Shown here piece by piece: positions 24,312-33,321 of a stretch of 54,614 nucleotides of DNA. The DNA is taken from positions 1 through 54,614 of the forward strand of contig NZ_JAGPOX010000061.1 in NCBI RefSeq assembly GCF_019038435.1, in the 5' to 3' direction. How positions within the stretch are numbered: the first letter of the stretch is position 1; each line of letters begins with the position of its first letter. This DNA is from Nocardia alni (GTDB lineage Bacteria; Actinomycetota; Actinomycetes; Mycobacteriales; Mycobacteriaceae). The notes beneath the pieces were generated by a model, which worked only from the letters and a program-made list of their open reading frames with translations, was not told where the DNA came from and made no database searches. The translations under genes were made by a program, and so were the position numbers.

Positions 24312-26116
24312 CGTGTCGCGGGGCCCGCACCGGCGGCATCGATGGCCGTCTGCCCGTTACCGACCGGACCTCCGGCCGCGGATATCCCGGATTCGACCAC
24401 CGACGCCACGAAACCGCGGTTCTTGCGCCCGGCTCCCGGTGGCCGGTTCGGATCCGCGCGCAAGCGCAGCGGGTCGACCTTGACCAGCGACACCGCCGCC
24501 AGCACCGCGACCAGGATCGCCACCGACACGTGCCAGAAGTTGTACAGACCGATCGCACCGCCCGGCTCGAACACCAGCATCAGCCACGTACACAGCCCGA
24601 CCAGCCACTGGAGCGTGCCGGTGGACAGCGCGAAGCCGGCGGCCAGCGCCAGCGGCCACGAGTAGTACCAGGGCAGTGCGGCCGGGGACAGGATCACGAT
24701 CGCGACCAGGGCGATCACGATGCCCAGCACGGCCTGCTTCTCGGTGAGCTTGAACCGCCACCACGTCCAGACCAGCACCACCACCAGCGCGATACCGCAG
24801 AGCATGCGCGTCCAGGTCAGCACCGAATCCAGCTGCCACGGCGTGAACCAGGTGACGATGTGCGCCATGATCGTCGGCAGCGAGAGCCAGTTGATGATCT
24901 TCTTGGACCCGGACAGCGCGGTCAGCCAGCCGATGCCCACGCCGGCTACGGCCGTCGCCGCGGCGAACACCGCCGCGAATACCGCGACGCCGAGCCCGCC
25001 GATCTTGGCGAATGTCCAGATCGGATGCGGTAGCGGCCCCTCGTTCTGGGCCGCCCTGCGTTCTCGCTCGTGGATCATCCAGATCCACACCAGGAACGGC
25101 AGCGCCACGCCCGCGGTGGCCTTGATCGCGACGCCGATCGCGATCACCACGATGCCCCAGACGTGCTGACGCTCCAGCACCAGCGCGATGCCCGCGGCCA
25201 TCAGGCCGACCATCAGCATCTCGTTGTGCACCCCGCCGATCAGGTGGATCAGCACCAGCGGGTTGAGCATCGCCAGCCACAGCGCGACCGTCGGCTTACC
25301 GCCGAGGTGCTTGGTCAGGTGCGGGACCGCCCACAGCACCAGCGCCAGGCCCGGCAGCATCACCAGGCGCATGGCCCAGGTGCCCGCCACCACGTTGTCC
25401 CCGGTGACGGCGGTGATCCACTTGCCGAGCAGCAGGAACAGCGGGCCGTACGGTGCGGTGGTGTTGGTCCAGACCGGGCTCACGTTGTCCAGCAGGATGC
25501 CCGGGTTGGCGACCGGACCCACCTTGTACGGGTCGAATCCGTCGCGCAGCAGCGCGCCCTGGGCCAGGTAGGAGTAGACGTCCTGGCTGAACATCGGCAC
25601 GGCGAACAGCAGCGGGACGACCCACATGACCACGATGGTGCGCAGTTCGTTGAGCGTTATGGTGCTGTGCTGTGCGTCGCGCCCGATGGTGATGCGACCG
25701 AGCCGGACCCACGCCCAGATCATCGCAAGCACGCCCACCCAGACGACCATCGTCGCCAGCGCGTAGCCGTGCCCGAAGCGCAGCCACGACAGGTGCGCGG
25801 ACTCCAGGAGCGGGTCGCTGCGCCGGGTCGCACCCGCGCCCATGCCGCCCACGGTGATCATGACTGAACCCCAGAAGCCCAGTATGGCCGCGTGGCCCTC
25901 GGGGCTACGGAAGAAATCTGCCGAAAGTCGCGTCCAGCGCGGGCGCGTCACAGCCGGAACCGCCGTGGCCCCGATCTCGGGAGCCTCGGTGGTAGCCATG
26001 GGTACCGCGGTGGCGGTAGACGGTTCGGGGGTCGGCATAGAGGTTGTCGTTCCCCCCAGCAATCCGGTGCGGTCGAAACCGCGGTCAATAGGTCGCGGGC
26101 CAGTGTAGTAGTCCAC
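24308..26116 (-). CDS. mptA: Polyprenyl-phosphomannose-dependent alpha-1,6-mannosyltransferase
   Basis: GT-C integral membrane enzyme that extends the alpha-1,6-mannan core of lipomannan and lipoarabinomannan outside the membrane. The 602-residue protein has about 12-13 hydrophobic helices and an early extracytoplasmic loop with conserved acidic and polar residues (FSQDVYSYLAQGALLRDGFDPYKVGP near 190), typical of GT-C enzymes. It corresponds to Rv2174. The first ~65 residues are a Thr/Pro/Ala-rich cytoplasmic extension; an internal start near MPTPEPST is possible. GTG 26116 lies 70 bp after the crtI stop. Its position between carotenoid genes, with a 4-bp overlap into crtB, is unusual. It works in the same pathway as pimB in this window. 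Confidence 0.92.
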   Translation of the reverse strand: MDYYTGPRPIDRGFDRTGLLGGTTTSMPTPEPSTATAVPMATTEAPEIGATAVPAVTRPRWTRLSADFFRSPEGHAAILGFWGSVMITVGGMGAGATRRSDPLLESAHLSWLRFGHGYALATMVVWVGVLAMIWAWVRLGRITIGRDAQHSTITLNELRTIVVMWVVPLLFAVPMFSQDVYSYLAQGALLRDGFDPYKVGPVANPGILLDNVSPVWTNTTAPYGPLFLLLGKWITAVTGDNVVAGTWAMRLVMLPGLALVLWAVPHLTKHLGGKPTVALWLAMLNPLVLIHLIGGVHNEMLMVGLMAAGIALVLERQHVWGIVVIAIGVAIKATAGVALPFLVWIWMIHERERRAAQNEGPLPHPIWTFAKIGGLGVAVFAAVFAAATAVAGVGIGWLTALSGSKKIINWLSLPTIMAHIVTWFTPWQLDSVLTWTRMLCGIALVVVLVWTWWRFKLTEKQAVLGIVIALVAIVILSPAALPWYYSWPLALAAGFALSTGTLQWLVGLCTWLMLVFEPGGAIGLYNFWHVSVAILVAVLAAVSLVKVDPLRLRADPNRPPGAGRKNRGFVASVVESGISAAGGPVGNGQTAIDAAGAGPATR

Positions 26117-26186
26117 CGGGAAGACTAGCGCGTCGGTTCGCCAGGTTCACACCGCGGCGTGCCGAAATTGATCCGGCGGGCATCGG

Positions 26187-27836
26187 TCAGTGTCGGGCGG
26201 CGTCGGCGACGACCCCGGAATCGTGCGGTAATCGTGCCGAATCCGCCGGCGCCGGGCCGGTGATCCGCTGTGCGGCCAGCTTTCCCGACAGCAGCGTGGT
26301 CGGCACGCCGACGCCCGGAGTGGTGCCGCAACCGGCGAGCACCACGTTGGCGGCGACGCGGGGCAGATTACGGGTGCGGAAGGGGCCGGTCTGGCGGAAC
26401 AGATGCGCCGCGGAGAACGGACTGCCCGCGATCATGCCCCGGTCGGCCCAGGTCCGCGGCGTGTCCAGATGGTCGACGCGGAAATGCTCGGCGATGCCGC
26501 GATAGCCGCGCCGCTCGAGCACCGTCAGCACCTCGCGCAGGTAGGACGGTCCCAGGCGGGGCCAATCCAGTGGCGCGGCAACCAGATTCGGGCACGGCGC
26601 CAGGACGGACAGCGGCTCGCAGCGCAGGGCGCGGTCGATGAACAGGCCGGGGTCGCTCAGTGCGGGGCGGGTCAGCAGCAGCGAGGGGTCGCTCATCAAC
26701 CGGCCGCGTCCGGGCCGGGCGACGATCTCGGTGAAGGTGCTGTCCCAGGCGTGGCCGAAGTCGATGGTGTGATGCGCCTGGACCGGCCAGCGCGCGGCGA
26801 TGTCGGCGGGAATGGTGCCGTGGGCCACCACGGCCGAGGGAGCGGCGCGCAGCGGGCGGCGGCGCCGGATCCCGAATCGTTCCAGGGAGCCCAGGTCGGC
26901 GGTCAGGACCACCGCATCGCAGTCGTACGCCCTGGTGCGTGAGTCCGGGCTCGTCGTCCGGTCGGTGTCGTCCGCCACGGCTGGGCCGCCGCTCGCGCGG
27001 TCGCCGACGGCTCGGGCCCGAATGCGCCGCGCGCGACCGTCGCGGTAGTCGATACCGGTCGCCTCCACGCCCAGCTCCAGCCGCCCTCCGGCCGCGACGA
27101 ACGCCTCGGCCAGGGCCGCGGTGACCGCGCGCATACCGCCCTCGGGGAAATACACGCCGAGGCCGGTATCCATGTACGGGATCGCGCCGTATACGGCCAA
27201 GGCCTCGGCGGGGGCCATTCCGGCGTACAGGGCCTGGAAGGTGAACAGCCGCGCGAGCCGCTCGTCCCGCAGGATCCGGCCCACCCGCGGCCCGAGCCGC
27301 CCGAACGCACCCAGGCGGGCCAGTTCGGTCAGTCCCGCGCGTTTCTCCGGGATCGTGACCATATCCAGCGGGGAGTCGAAGTTGGCGTCCATGAACTGGC
27401 CGTATGCCGCGCCGTAGACGCGGGCCAGCCACTCGCGCAGTCGCCGGTAGCGGGGCGCCTCGTCCGGGCCGCAGGCGCGGGCGACCTCGGCCGCCATCTC
27501 GTCGGGATCGGAGTAGACCGCGATCGTCGAGGAGTCGGCGAACCGCGCCCGATACGCCGGGGCGAGGCGGTGGATACGCAGCCCCCGCGCCCGCGCGCTG
27601 TCGCCGACCGCGCCCAGCGTCTCCTCGATCAGCCCGGGCAGGGTGAGAACCGTTGCTCCGGAATCGATCTCGTAATCGGCCCCGCGATACACCCCGACCC
27701 GGCCGCCGGGATGGTCGGCGCGCTCGAGCACCGTCACCTCCCGGCCCGCGCCGGTCAGGTACAGCGCCGCGGACAATCCGGCCAGGCCCGCGCCGACCAC
27801 GACCACACGATCGGTGTTCCCCGGGACTGTTTTCAC
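26187..27836 (-). CDS. crtI: Phytoene desaturase
   Basis: FAD-dependent desaturase that converts phytoene stepwise to neurosporene or lycopene. The 549-residue protein starts with the dinucleotide fold VVVGAGLAGLSAALYLTGAG and VTVLERADHPGGRVGV. It has the family's YMDTGLGVYFPEGGMRAV and the C-terminal signature VVLAGCGTTPGVGVPTTLLSGKLAA. A Thr/Asp/Ser-rich stretch near residues 290-310 looks like a loop insertion. GTG 27836 overlaps the GGPP synthase stop (GTGA), giving the normal N-terminus; the frame remains open far upstream within that gene but is not coding there. It follows GGPP synthase and precedes mptA in a leftward operon. Confidence 0.94.
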   Translation of the reverse strand: MKTVPGNTDRVVVVGAGLAGLSAALYLTGAGREVTVLERADHPGGRVGVYRGADYEIDSGATVLTLPGLIEETLGAVGDSARARGLRIHRLAPAYRARFADSSTIAVYSDPDEMAAEVARACGPDEAPRYRRLREWLARVYGAAYGQFMDANFDSPLDMVTIPEKRAGLTELARLGAFGRLGPRVGRILRDERLARLFTFQALYAGMAPAEALAVYGAIPYMDTGLGVYFPEGGMRAVTAALAEAFVAAGGRLELGVEATGIDYRDGRARRIRARAVGDRASGGPAVADDTDRTTSPDSRTRAYDCDAVVLTADLGSLERFGIRRRRPLRAAPSAVVAHGTIPADIAARWPVQAHHTIDFGHAWDSTFTEIVARPGRGRLMSDPSLLLTRPALSDPGLFIDRALRCEPLSVLAPCPNLVAAPLDWPRLGPSYLREVLTVLERRGYRGIAEHFRVDHLDTPRTWADRGMIAGSPFSAAHLFRQTGPFRTRNLPRVAANVVLAGCGTTPGVGVPTTLLSGKLAAQRITGPAPADSARLPHDSGVVADAARH

Positions 27837-28975
27837 GCGACGCGCTTGGTGGCGGCCAGGGCCATGGCCTCGAGGCGCTCCTTGGCGGCAGGGGTGGCCG
27901 AGCTGGCGGCCAGTGCGGCCAGGCCCTGATCGGTGAGGTCGGCGATGCGGCGCTCGACGTCGTCGACCGCGCCCAGGTCGGTGATCACCGCACGTAGTCG
28001 GGTGACTTCCTCGGCGGAGACGTCGGTGCCCAGGCTCGAGCGCAGCAGCGCCGCCGCGGCCGGGTCGGTGCGATCGGCGCGGCGCAGCGCCTCCGCGATC
28101 AGGACGGTGCGCTTGCCCTCGCGCAGATCGTCCCCGGACGGTTTGCCGGTGACCTCGGGATCGCCGAAGACCCCGAGCAGATCGTCGCGCAGCTGGAAGG
28201 CCAGGCCGATATCGGTGCCGAAGGCGCCGTACGCCTCGATCAGCGCCGGATCGGCGTCGGCCAGGGCCGCGCCCAGATGCAGCGGCCGCTCGATCGTGTA
28301 CGCGGCGGTCTTGTACCGGTTGATCCGCATGGCCGATTCGACCGAATCGTCGGCGCCGGCCTCGCCGTGGATATCCAGCAGTTGCCCGCCCAGCACCTCG
28401 GTGCGCATGGCCGCCCAGACAGGGGTGAAGCGGGCGCGCGCGGCCGGCTGCAGGCGCGCGGAGGCGACCATGTCGTCGGCCCAGGCCAGCGCCAGATCGC
28501 CGATCAGGATGCCGACGCTGATGCCGAAATGCCCCGCGTCGCCGCTCCATCCGCGCGCGCGGTGGCGGCGTTCGAAGTCCACGTGCACGGTCGGGAAGCC
28601 GCGCCGGGTGCGCGAGGAGTCGATGATGTCATCGTGGATCAGCGCGCACGCCTGCACCAGTTCCAGCGCCGCGCAGGCCTGCAGTACCGCCGGGGCCTGC
28701 GGCCCGTCCGGATCGCCGCCCGCGCCCAGCCAGCCTGTCCAGGCGAAGGCCGGGCGGGTGCGCTTGCCGCCGCGCAGTACGAAATCCCGCAGCGTCTCGG
28801 TCGCGTCCAGGTAGGCAGGTCCGAGCGCGGCGACGGATTCACGCTGGGTGGTGAAGTACCGGTTCAGCGCCTCGGCGACGGCGCCGACCAACCACGCGGT
28901 GTCCATGTACGCCCCCACGCCCCGGTCATCCGTGGCCGGGTTCGGTCGCGTCGAGATATCTGCTCCGGCCGACAA
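27833..28975 (-). CDS. crtE: Geranylgeranyl diphosphate synthase (IdsA2-like)
   Basis: Trans-prenyltransferase that makes C20 geranylgeranyl diphosphate for CrtB. The 380-residue protein shows the first Asp-rich motif HDDIIDSSRTRRG near residue 118 and the second, FQLRDDLLGVFGDPEVTGKPSGDD near 260; KRTRPAF is the substrate-binding segment. It corresponds to idsA2 (Rv2173). TTG 28975 is chosen as start because GGGAGG lies 5 nt upstream; ATG at 28906 is an alternative, 23 codons in. First gene of the leftward operon; the gap to divergent metF is about 160 bp. The crtI start overlaps its stop. Confidence 0.93.
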   Translation of the reverse strand: MSAGADISTRPNPATDDRGVGAYMDTAWLVGAVAEALNRYFTTQRESVAALGPAYLDATETLRDFVLRGGKRTRPAFAWTGWLGAGGDPDGPQAPAVLQACAALELVQACALIHDDIIDSSRTRRGFPTVHVDFERRHRARGWSGDAGHFGISVGILIGDLALAWADDMVASARLQPAARARFTPVWAAMRTEVLGGQLLDIHGEAGADDSVESAMRINRYKTAAYTIERPLHLGAALADADPALIEAYGAFGTDIGLAFQLRDDLLGVFGDPEVTGKPSGDDLREGKRTVLIAEALRRADRTDPAAAALLRSSLGTDVSAEEVTRLRAVITDLGAVDDVERRIADLTDQGLAALAASSATPAAKERLEAMALAATKRVA

Positions 28976-29125
28976 CGGAACCTCCCAGAGAGTGATTCAC
29001 CGCGACAGCTCGGTTGTGAAACGCTGACGCTCAGGGTTCGGACGCGCGGGCGTCTCGGATGGGAACGATACTGTGTCTGATTTCGCGCCCGGACGGTGCC
29101 CACCTGGGCCGTCACCATTCCCAAT

Positions 29126-29131
29126 TACACT
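29126..29131 (+). promoter_or_regulatory. Putative -10 (TACACT) of metF, leaderless type
   Basis: TACACT ends exactly 6 nt before GTG 29138, so the predicted transcript begins on the start codon. No B12 riboswitch-like structure fits between them. Confidence 0.5.
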
Positions 29132-29137
29132 GGGTCG

Positions 29138-30142
29138 GTGAGTTTCGACAACGTACCGGGAGCCGAGAAGACATTGCGCCCTGGCCGACCCCGGACGCCG
29201 CAGGTTTCCGGAACTCCATCCGTCGTGGGGAGGTTGGCGCCGCGATCAGACGGGACCGTGCCGTTCTCGGTGGAATTCAATCCGCCGAAGGATATGGCCG
29301 CCGAGGCGCGGCTGTGGCGCGCGGCACGCGAATTCGAGCGCATGCATCCGGCATTCGTCTCGATGACCTACGGGGCCGGGGGTTCCACCCGTGACCGCAC
29401 GGCGCGGGTGACCGGGCAGCTGGCCCGGGAGACCACGCTGCTGACCGTGGCGCATCTCACAGCGGTCGGGCACAGCGTGGCCGAGCTGCGCTCGATCATG
29501 GGCGTGTACGCCGATTCCGGGATTCGCAATCTGCTCGTGCTGCGCGGCGATCCGCCCGGCGATCCGCTGGGGCAGTGGCACAAACATCCCGAGGGGCTCG
29601 AATACGCCGAGGAACTCGTGCGCATGGTTCGTGATCTCGGCGACTTCCACGTCGGGGTGGCCTCGTTCCCACAGGGGCACCACCGCTCACCGGACCTCGA
29701 CCACGACACCCGCCAGCTGTGCGCGAAACTGCGTGCGGGTGCGGAATATTCGATCACCCAGATGTTCTTCGACGTGGACGACTATCTGCGGCTGCGGGAT
29801 CGGGTGGTGCGATGCGATCCGGCGCAGGGCGCCAAGCCGATCATCCCCGAACTGATGCCGATCACCTCGCTGCGGACGGTGCAGCGCGCGGAGGAGCTGT
29901 CCGGCCGCGCACTGCCCGCACCGCTGCTGGCGCGACTCGAGCGCGCGGCGGGCAACGATCCGGAGGCCAACCGCGACGCGGTGCGCGAGGTCGGTATCGA
30001 GATCGCCACCGAGATCGGTCAGCGCCTGATTGCCGAGGGTGCGCCATGTCTGCATTTCATCACCTTGAACTTCGCCAAGGCGACCACCGAGGTGCTGGTG
30101 AACCTCGGGTACAGCTTGGCGTCGGCGGCGGTCCAGGTATAG
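29138..30142 (+). CDS. metF: Methylenetetrahydrofolate reductase
   Basis: Reduces 5,10-methylenetetrahydrofolate to 5-methyltetrahydrofolate for methionine synthesis. The 334-residue TIM-barrel protein shows SVEFNPPKDMAAE (family Glu), FVSMTYGAGGSTRDRT, NLLVLRGDPPGDP, VGVASFPQGHHRSPD, and TQMFFDVDDYLRLRDRV. It corresponds to the Rv2172c-type actinobacterial enzyme. GTG 29138 is chosen for the TAnnnT hexamer 6 nt upstream. The gene stands alone on the plus strand between two leftward carotenoid operons and converges with the glycosyltransferase gene (39 bp between stops). Confidence 0.93.
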   Translation: MSFDNVPGAEKTLRPGRPRTPQVSGTPSVVGRLAPRSDGTVPFSVEFNPPKDMAAEARLWRAAREFERMHPAFVSMTYGAGGSTRDRTARVTGQLARETTLLTVAHLTAVGHSVAELRSIMGVYADSGIRNLLVLRGDPPGDPLGQWHKHPEGLEYAEELVRMVRDLGDFHVGVASFPQGHHRSPDLDHDTRQLCAKLRAGAEYSITQMFFDVDDYLRLRDRVVRCDPAQGAKPIIPELMPITSLRTVQRAEELSGRALPAPLLARLERAAGNDPEANRDAVREVGIEIATEIGQRLIAEGAPCLHFITLNFAKATTEVLVNLGYSLASAAVQV

Positions 30143-30181
30143 GCGTCACCGCGGTGCGCTGAACTCAGGATCGCAGCACTG

Positions 30182-31438
30182 TCATTTCCGTATGGTGTCG
30201 GCGGAAATCCACACGGCGGGCGCGGCGGAGGCCGATCCGGCGGCGATGGCGCGTCCCTTCCAGCTCAGCCGCCCCGCCCGATGTCTGCGATGCGATCGGT
30301 ACGACAGGCGCAGGTAGGCGGCCACCGAGACCGGATGGGCAAGGGCCGCCGCCACATCCGCCGGTGCGAGGCCGCCGCCGGACTCCAGCGACCGGGCGGC
30401 TAGGCGGCCGGTGACGGCGCAGGCGTAGCCGAGCAGGCCGATCCGCCGGGTGGCGCCGCGTCCGAGCAGCGCCGCCAGCGGAGGGACCCAGTACCCGAGC
30501 ACCGCGACCGTCCCGACGGCCGCGCTGCCGGTCGCCGATCCGTACGCCGACCACAGCCAACGGGTGTAGCCGGTATCGAGTTCGGTTGCCCCCCGGTACA
30601 TGCGCGTACTCGCGATGCGCCCGGCCGCGACCAGCACGGTGCGTTGCCCGGCGCGTCGCAGGGCGCGCGCGAGTGCCAGGTCCTCTGTCATCGCTCCGGC
30701 CACCGCGGTGTGCCCGCCCACCGCGCGGTAGGCCGCCGCATCGAAGGTCAGGAACTGCCCGCACGACACCGCGGTGGCCGCGCGCAGGCTGCGGCCGGCC
30801 ATCCGCATCGGCAGCGTCGAGGCCCACGACCAGCACAGCAGCGGCTGAACCACCGCCTCGGTCAGGGTCCCGGCACGCTGACGCGGCCATGGTGACACCA
30901 GACCCGCACCGGTACGGCGCAATTCGCCCACCGCGGCGGCGAGCGCGCCCGCCCCGATCCGCACATCGGCGTCCAGGAAGATCAGTACTCCGTTCGGGGT
31001 GTCGTCGGAACCTGTTGCTGTGGTGGCGATCTCGGCCAGGCGGGCGCAGGCGGCGGATTTCCCGGTCCAGCCCGGTCGGGGGTCGGCGCCGGTCGAGATC
31101 ACGGTGAAGCGGTCGTCGTCACCGATCGCCTCGACGGCCGCGGTGTACGTGCTGTCGGTGGATCCGTCGTCCAGGATCAGTACCCGCAGGCGCGAAATCC
31201 CGTGCTGTCCGCGCAGGTCCGCGATGAGGCCGGGCAGTCTGCGCTCCTCGTCGCGGGCCGGGATGCACACCGTCACCGGTTCGATCACCGGTGGCCCCAG
31301 CACCCCGAGCTGCCGGGTACTGACACGGTTCAGCACGGCCAGCGCGCACCCGCTCGCCGCGATCGCCGTCCCCGTCTTCACCACCACCGGAGTCACCAGT
31401 CGTGCGGCCGTCGCGGATCTCCTGAACGCTGTTCTCAT
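30182..31438 (-). CDS. GT2 glycosyltransferase, CruG/HpnB-like (candidate carotenoid glycosyltransferase)
   Basis: A 418-residue family-2 glycosyltransferase with an N-terminal hydrophobic segment, the GT-A start VTVCIPARDEERRLPGLI, LDDGSTDST, a WTGKSAAC motif, the DxD motif FLDADVRIG, and AMTEDLALARALRRAG with the catalytic ED. The C-terminal half has several membrane helices. Layout resembles the HpnB/CrtQ/CruG group that glycosylates carotenoids. Linked to crtO and cruF homologs, it is a good candidate to glycosylate a hydroxylated carotenoid, but a hopanoid or other lipid acceptor is possible. ATG 31438 is preferred; starts up to 31522 are open but Arg-rich. Last gene of the GNAT-crtO-cruF-lppM run, 201 bp after lppM. 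Confidence 0.78.
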   Translation of the reverse strand: MRTAFRRSATAARLVTPVVVKTGTAIAASGCALAVLNRVSTRQLGVLGPPVIEPVTVCIPARDEERRLPGLIADLRGQHGISRLRVLILDDGSTDSTYTAAVEAIGDDDRFTVISTGADPRPGWTGKSAACARLAEIATTATGSDDTPNGVLIFLDADVRIGAGALAAAVGELRRTGAGLVSPWPRQRAGTLTEAVVQPLLCWSWASTLPMRMAGRSLRAATAVSCGQFLTFDAAAYRAVGGHTAVAGAMTEDLALARALRRAGQRTVLVAAGRIASTRMYRGATELDTGYTRWLWSAYGSATGSAAVGTVAVLGYWVPPLAALLGRGATRRIGLLGYACAVTGRLAARSLESGGGLAPADVAAALAHPVSVAAYLRLSYRSHRRHRAGRLSWKGRAIAAGSASAAPAVWISADTIRK

Positions 31439-31639
31439 ACGCACCCTGTCCCTCGCATACACACTCCGTCCTCGCGGATGACCCGCGATCGCGCCGCCTC
31501 GGGATCGCGGCCGAATGCCCAAGGCACACTCCTACGTTCGGACATACCAGCCGGGCGGTCGTTCGGCCAATCGACATCCACCGGCAAGGACACCTGACAG
31601 GCGATCGACAGGAACATCTGAGCGCACAAGGACGTTGGT

Positions 31640-32353
31640 TCAGCCCCTCCCACGCTGGTCGGGCACCATGGGATTGCGTGCCATATAGGCGATCACGGCG
31701 ACGAGCGCGGCGACGGCGAGGGTGATACCCCCTACGATCCCCGCCCAGCCCGCGAAGGAGCGGGTGTTGGGATCGGCGTAGCTCGCCTCGGCGTGCACCG
31801 TGCTCGAATCCCCGGCCGGAAGCTTCCACGACACCACCGAATCACCGTCGCGAGTGCCGTTGGTGGTGGCCACCCGCGCCGGGAACGCGACGGTGAGCTG
31901 AATGTCCGAGCCCTGTGGCGGAACCGATTTCAGGTCGGCGCGGCCGTTGAGCGTGACCAGATCGCCGGTGCGCACGAACTGCAGGCTGAACATGCCCTGT
32001 GTCTGGTCGGACAGCATGCCGAGCTGGCCCACCTCACCGAAGGTGAGATCGTCGAAATAGACCTGGCTGCCGACGTAGCCGTCCTGGGTGTACTGCTCCA
32101 CGCGCACCTTGGTGGCCAGTGTCGGCGGGACCTTGAGCTGCGGGCCCTTGTCCTTGGCGTTGGCGGGCACCACCGCCACCACGATGCGTCCCGAGACTCG
32201 GTCGTTCGAGGACACCCCCATCGATACCTGCACCCGCAGGCATCCCGCCAGCAGTGGCATCAACATCGCCAGCAGTAACACCGCCGACCAGGCGCGGCGG
32301 CGGGTCGAAGTCGTTGTGACGTCGGGTTTCGGTGGTGTCGGACTCGGCTGCAC
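31640..32353 (-). CDS. lppM: Lipoprotein LppM
   Basis: A 237-residue lipoprotein: basic N-terminus (STRRRAWS), hydrophobic core and lipobox LLAGC at about residues 34-38, a beta-rich external domain (DUF3153 type) and a C-terminal membrane helix (IVGGITLAVAALVAVIAYMA) with a short basic tail, so anchored at both ends. It corresponds to Rv2171 (LppM), linked to envelope lipid and lipoglycan balance in mycobacteria. GTG 32353 gives the signal peptide. It sits between the cruF-like gene (67 bp upstream) and the glycosyltransferase gene on the same strand, so it may be co-transcribed with carotenoid genes. Confidence 0.9.
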   Translation of the reverse strand: MQPSPTPPKPDVTTTSTRRRAWSAVLLLAMLMPLLAGCLRVQVSMGVSSNDRVSGRIVVAVVPANAKDKGPQLKVPPTLATKVRVEQYTQDGYVGSQVYFDDLTFGEVGQLGMLSDQTQGMFSLQFVRTGDLVTLNGRADLKSVPPQGSDIQLTVAFPARVATTNGTRDGDSVVSWKLPAGDSSTVHAEASYADPNTRSFAGWAGIVGGITLAVAALVAVIAYMARNPMVPDQRGRG

Positions 32354-32420
32354 GGCTCACATCGTGCCATGACACGCCGACTGCTTCGGAACGCGACGGG
32401 CTGCGGGTCGGCGTGGCGTC

Positions 32421-33284
32421 TCATCTGCGCACTGTCGCCGAGATGCCGTGGCGGGTCCTGACCAGCGTCCACAGCAGCGGAATTCCGACAATCCCCAGTC
32501 CGAGGAATCCGTACCCGGCCGAGGCGGGCAAACCCAGGAATACCGCGTGGGCCAGGGCCGAACCCAGCCACGTCCACAGCAGGACGAGCACGGGGACCGT
32601 CGGGCTGGCGGCGGGCCGCGCGAGGACGCGGTCGAGCAGCGTCAGCAGCGCGGCCATGAGCAACGCCACGGCGAACCAGCCGAGATAGTTGGTGTACGGG
32701 ATATCCGTGCCCGGCGGCCCGGGCCGCGGCGCGCACCAACTCCACTGTCCCGCGGCGACCATCTGTGGATCCAGGAACAGATCCCAGCCGACCGCTCCCA
32801 GCGCTGTCAGCGGAATCCGCAGGCGGGAACGGGAACACACGAGTCCGGCCGCGATCCACACCGGATACAGTCCGCCGGTCCAGGCGAGCGGCACCAGAAG
32901 TGGCACGTCCGCGAGTTCCGGTCCGAGCCGGTGCGCGTAGTGATAGCAGCCGAAAGGGAATCCCGTTGCGGTACCCACGATCTCGGCGACCAACCCGATA
33001 CCCGACACGATCACCAGCAGCCCGGCCGCGTAGCGCGGCCCGCGGGTCACCCAGGCGTGTGCGAGCGCCGTCAGCGCGGACAGCACGACGATCGCGGCGA
33101 TCACGCCGTCTCGTGCCGATCCGGCAGTCAGCGGATAGGTGATCTGGGCGAGGATCAGCAACGCCGCGGCGACCGCCGGTACGGCCGCACCGGCCGACCA
33201 CGTCAGCAGGCTCGCGACCTCACCTCGCCGGCGTTCGGCTCCGTCGGCTCCCCGGACGCTGTGCCGATGGTTCGCTCCGCTCAC
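32421..33284 (-). CDS. cruF: Carotenoid 1',2'-hydratase-like membrane protein (CruF/DUF422)
   Basis: A 287-residue membrane protein with about seven helices of the carotenoid biosynthesis DUF422 family. Conserved-looking polar patches include ATGFPFGCYHYAHRLGP near residue 108, LAWTGGLYPVW near 133 and LGAVGWDLFLDPQMV near 162. CruF enzymes add water across the terminal 1',2' double bond of gamma-carotene or lycopene, producing a tertiary alcohol that can be glycosylated. GTG 33284 lies 37 bp after the crtO stop in the same direction. Function assignment rests on the family plus neighbours crtO and the GT2 enzyme. Confidence 0.8.
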   Translation of the reverse strand: MSGANHRHSVRGADGAERRRGEVASLLTWSAGAAVPAVAAALLILAQITYPLTAGSARDGVIAAIVVLSALTALAHAWVTRGPRYAAGLLVIVSGIGLVAEIVGTATGFPFGCYHYAHRLGPELADVPLLVPLAWTGGLYPVWIAAGLVCSRSRLRIPLTALGAVGWDLFLDPQMVAAGQWSWCAPRPGPPGTDIPYTNYLGWFAVALLMAALLTLLDRVLARPAASPTVPVLVLLWTWLGSALAHAVFLGLPASAGYGFLGLGIVGIPLLWTLVRTRHGISATVRR

Positions 33285-33321
33285 GCCGGTGTCCCGGCGA
33301 TCTCCGGTTCCCTCCTGCGGC

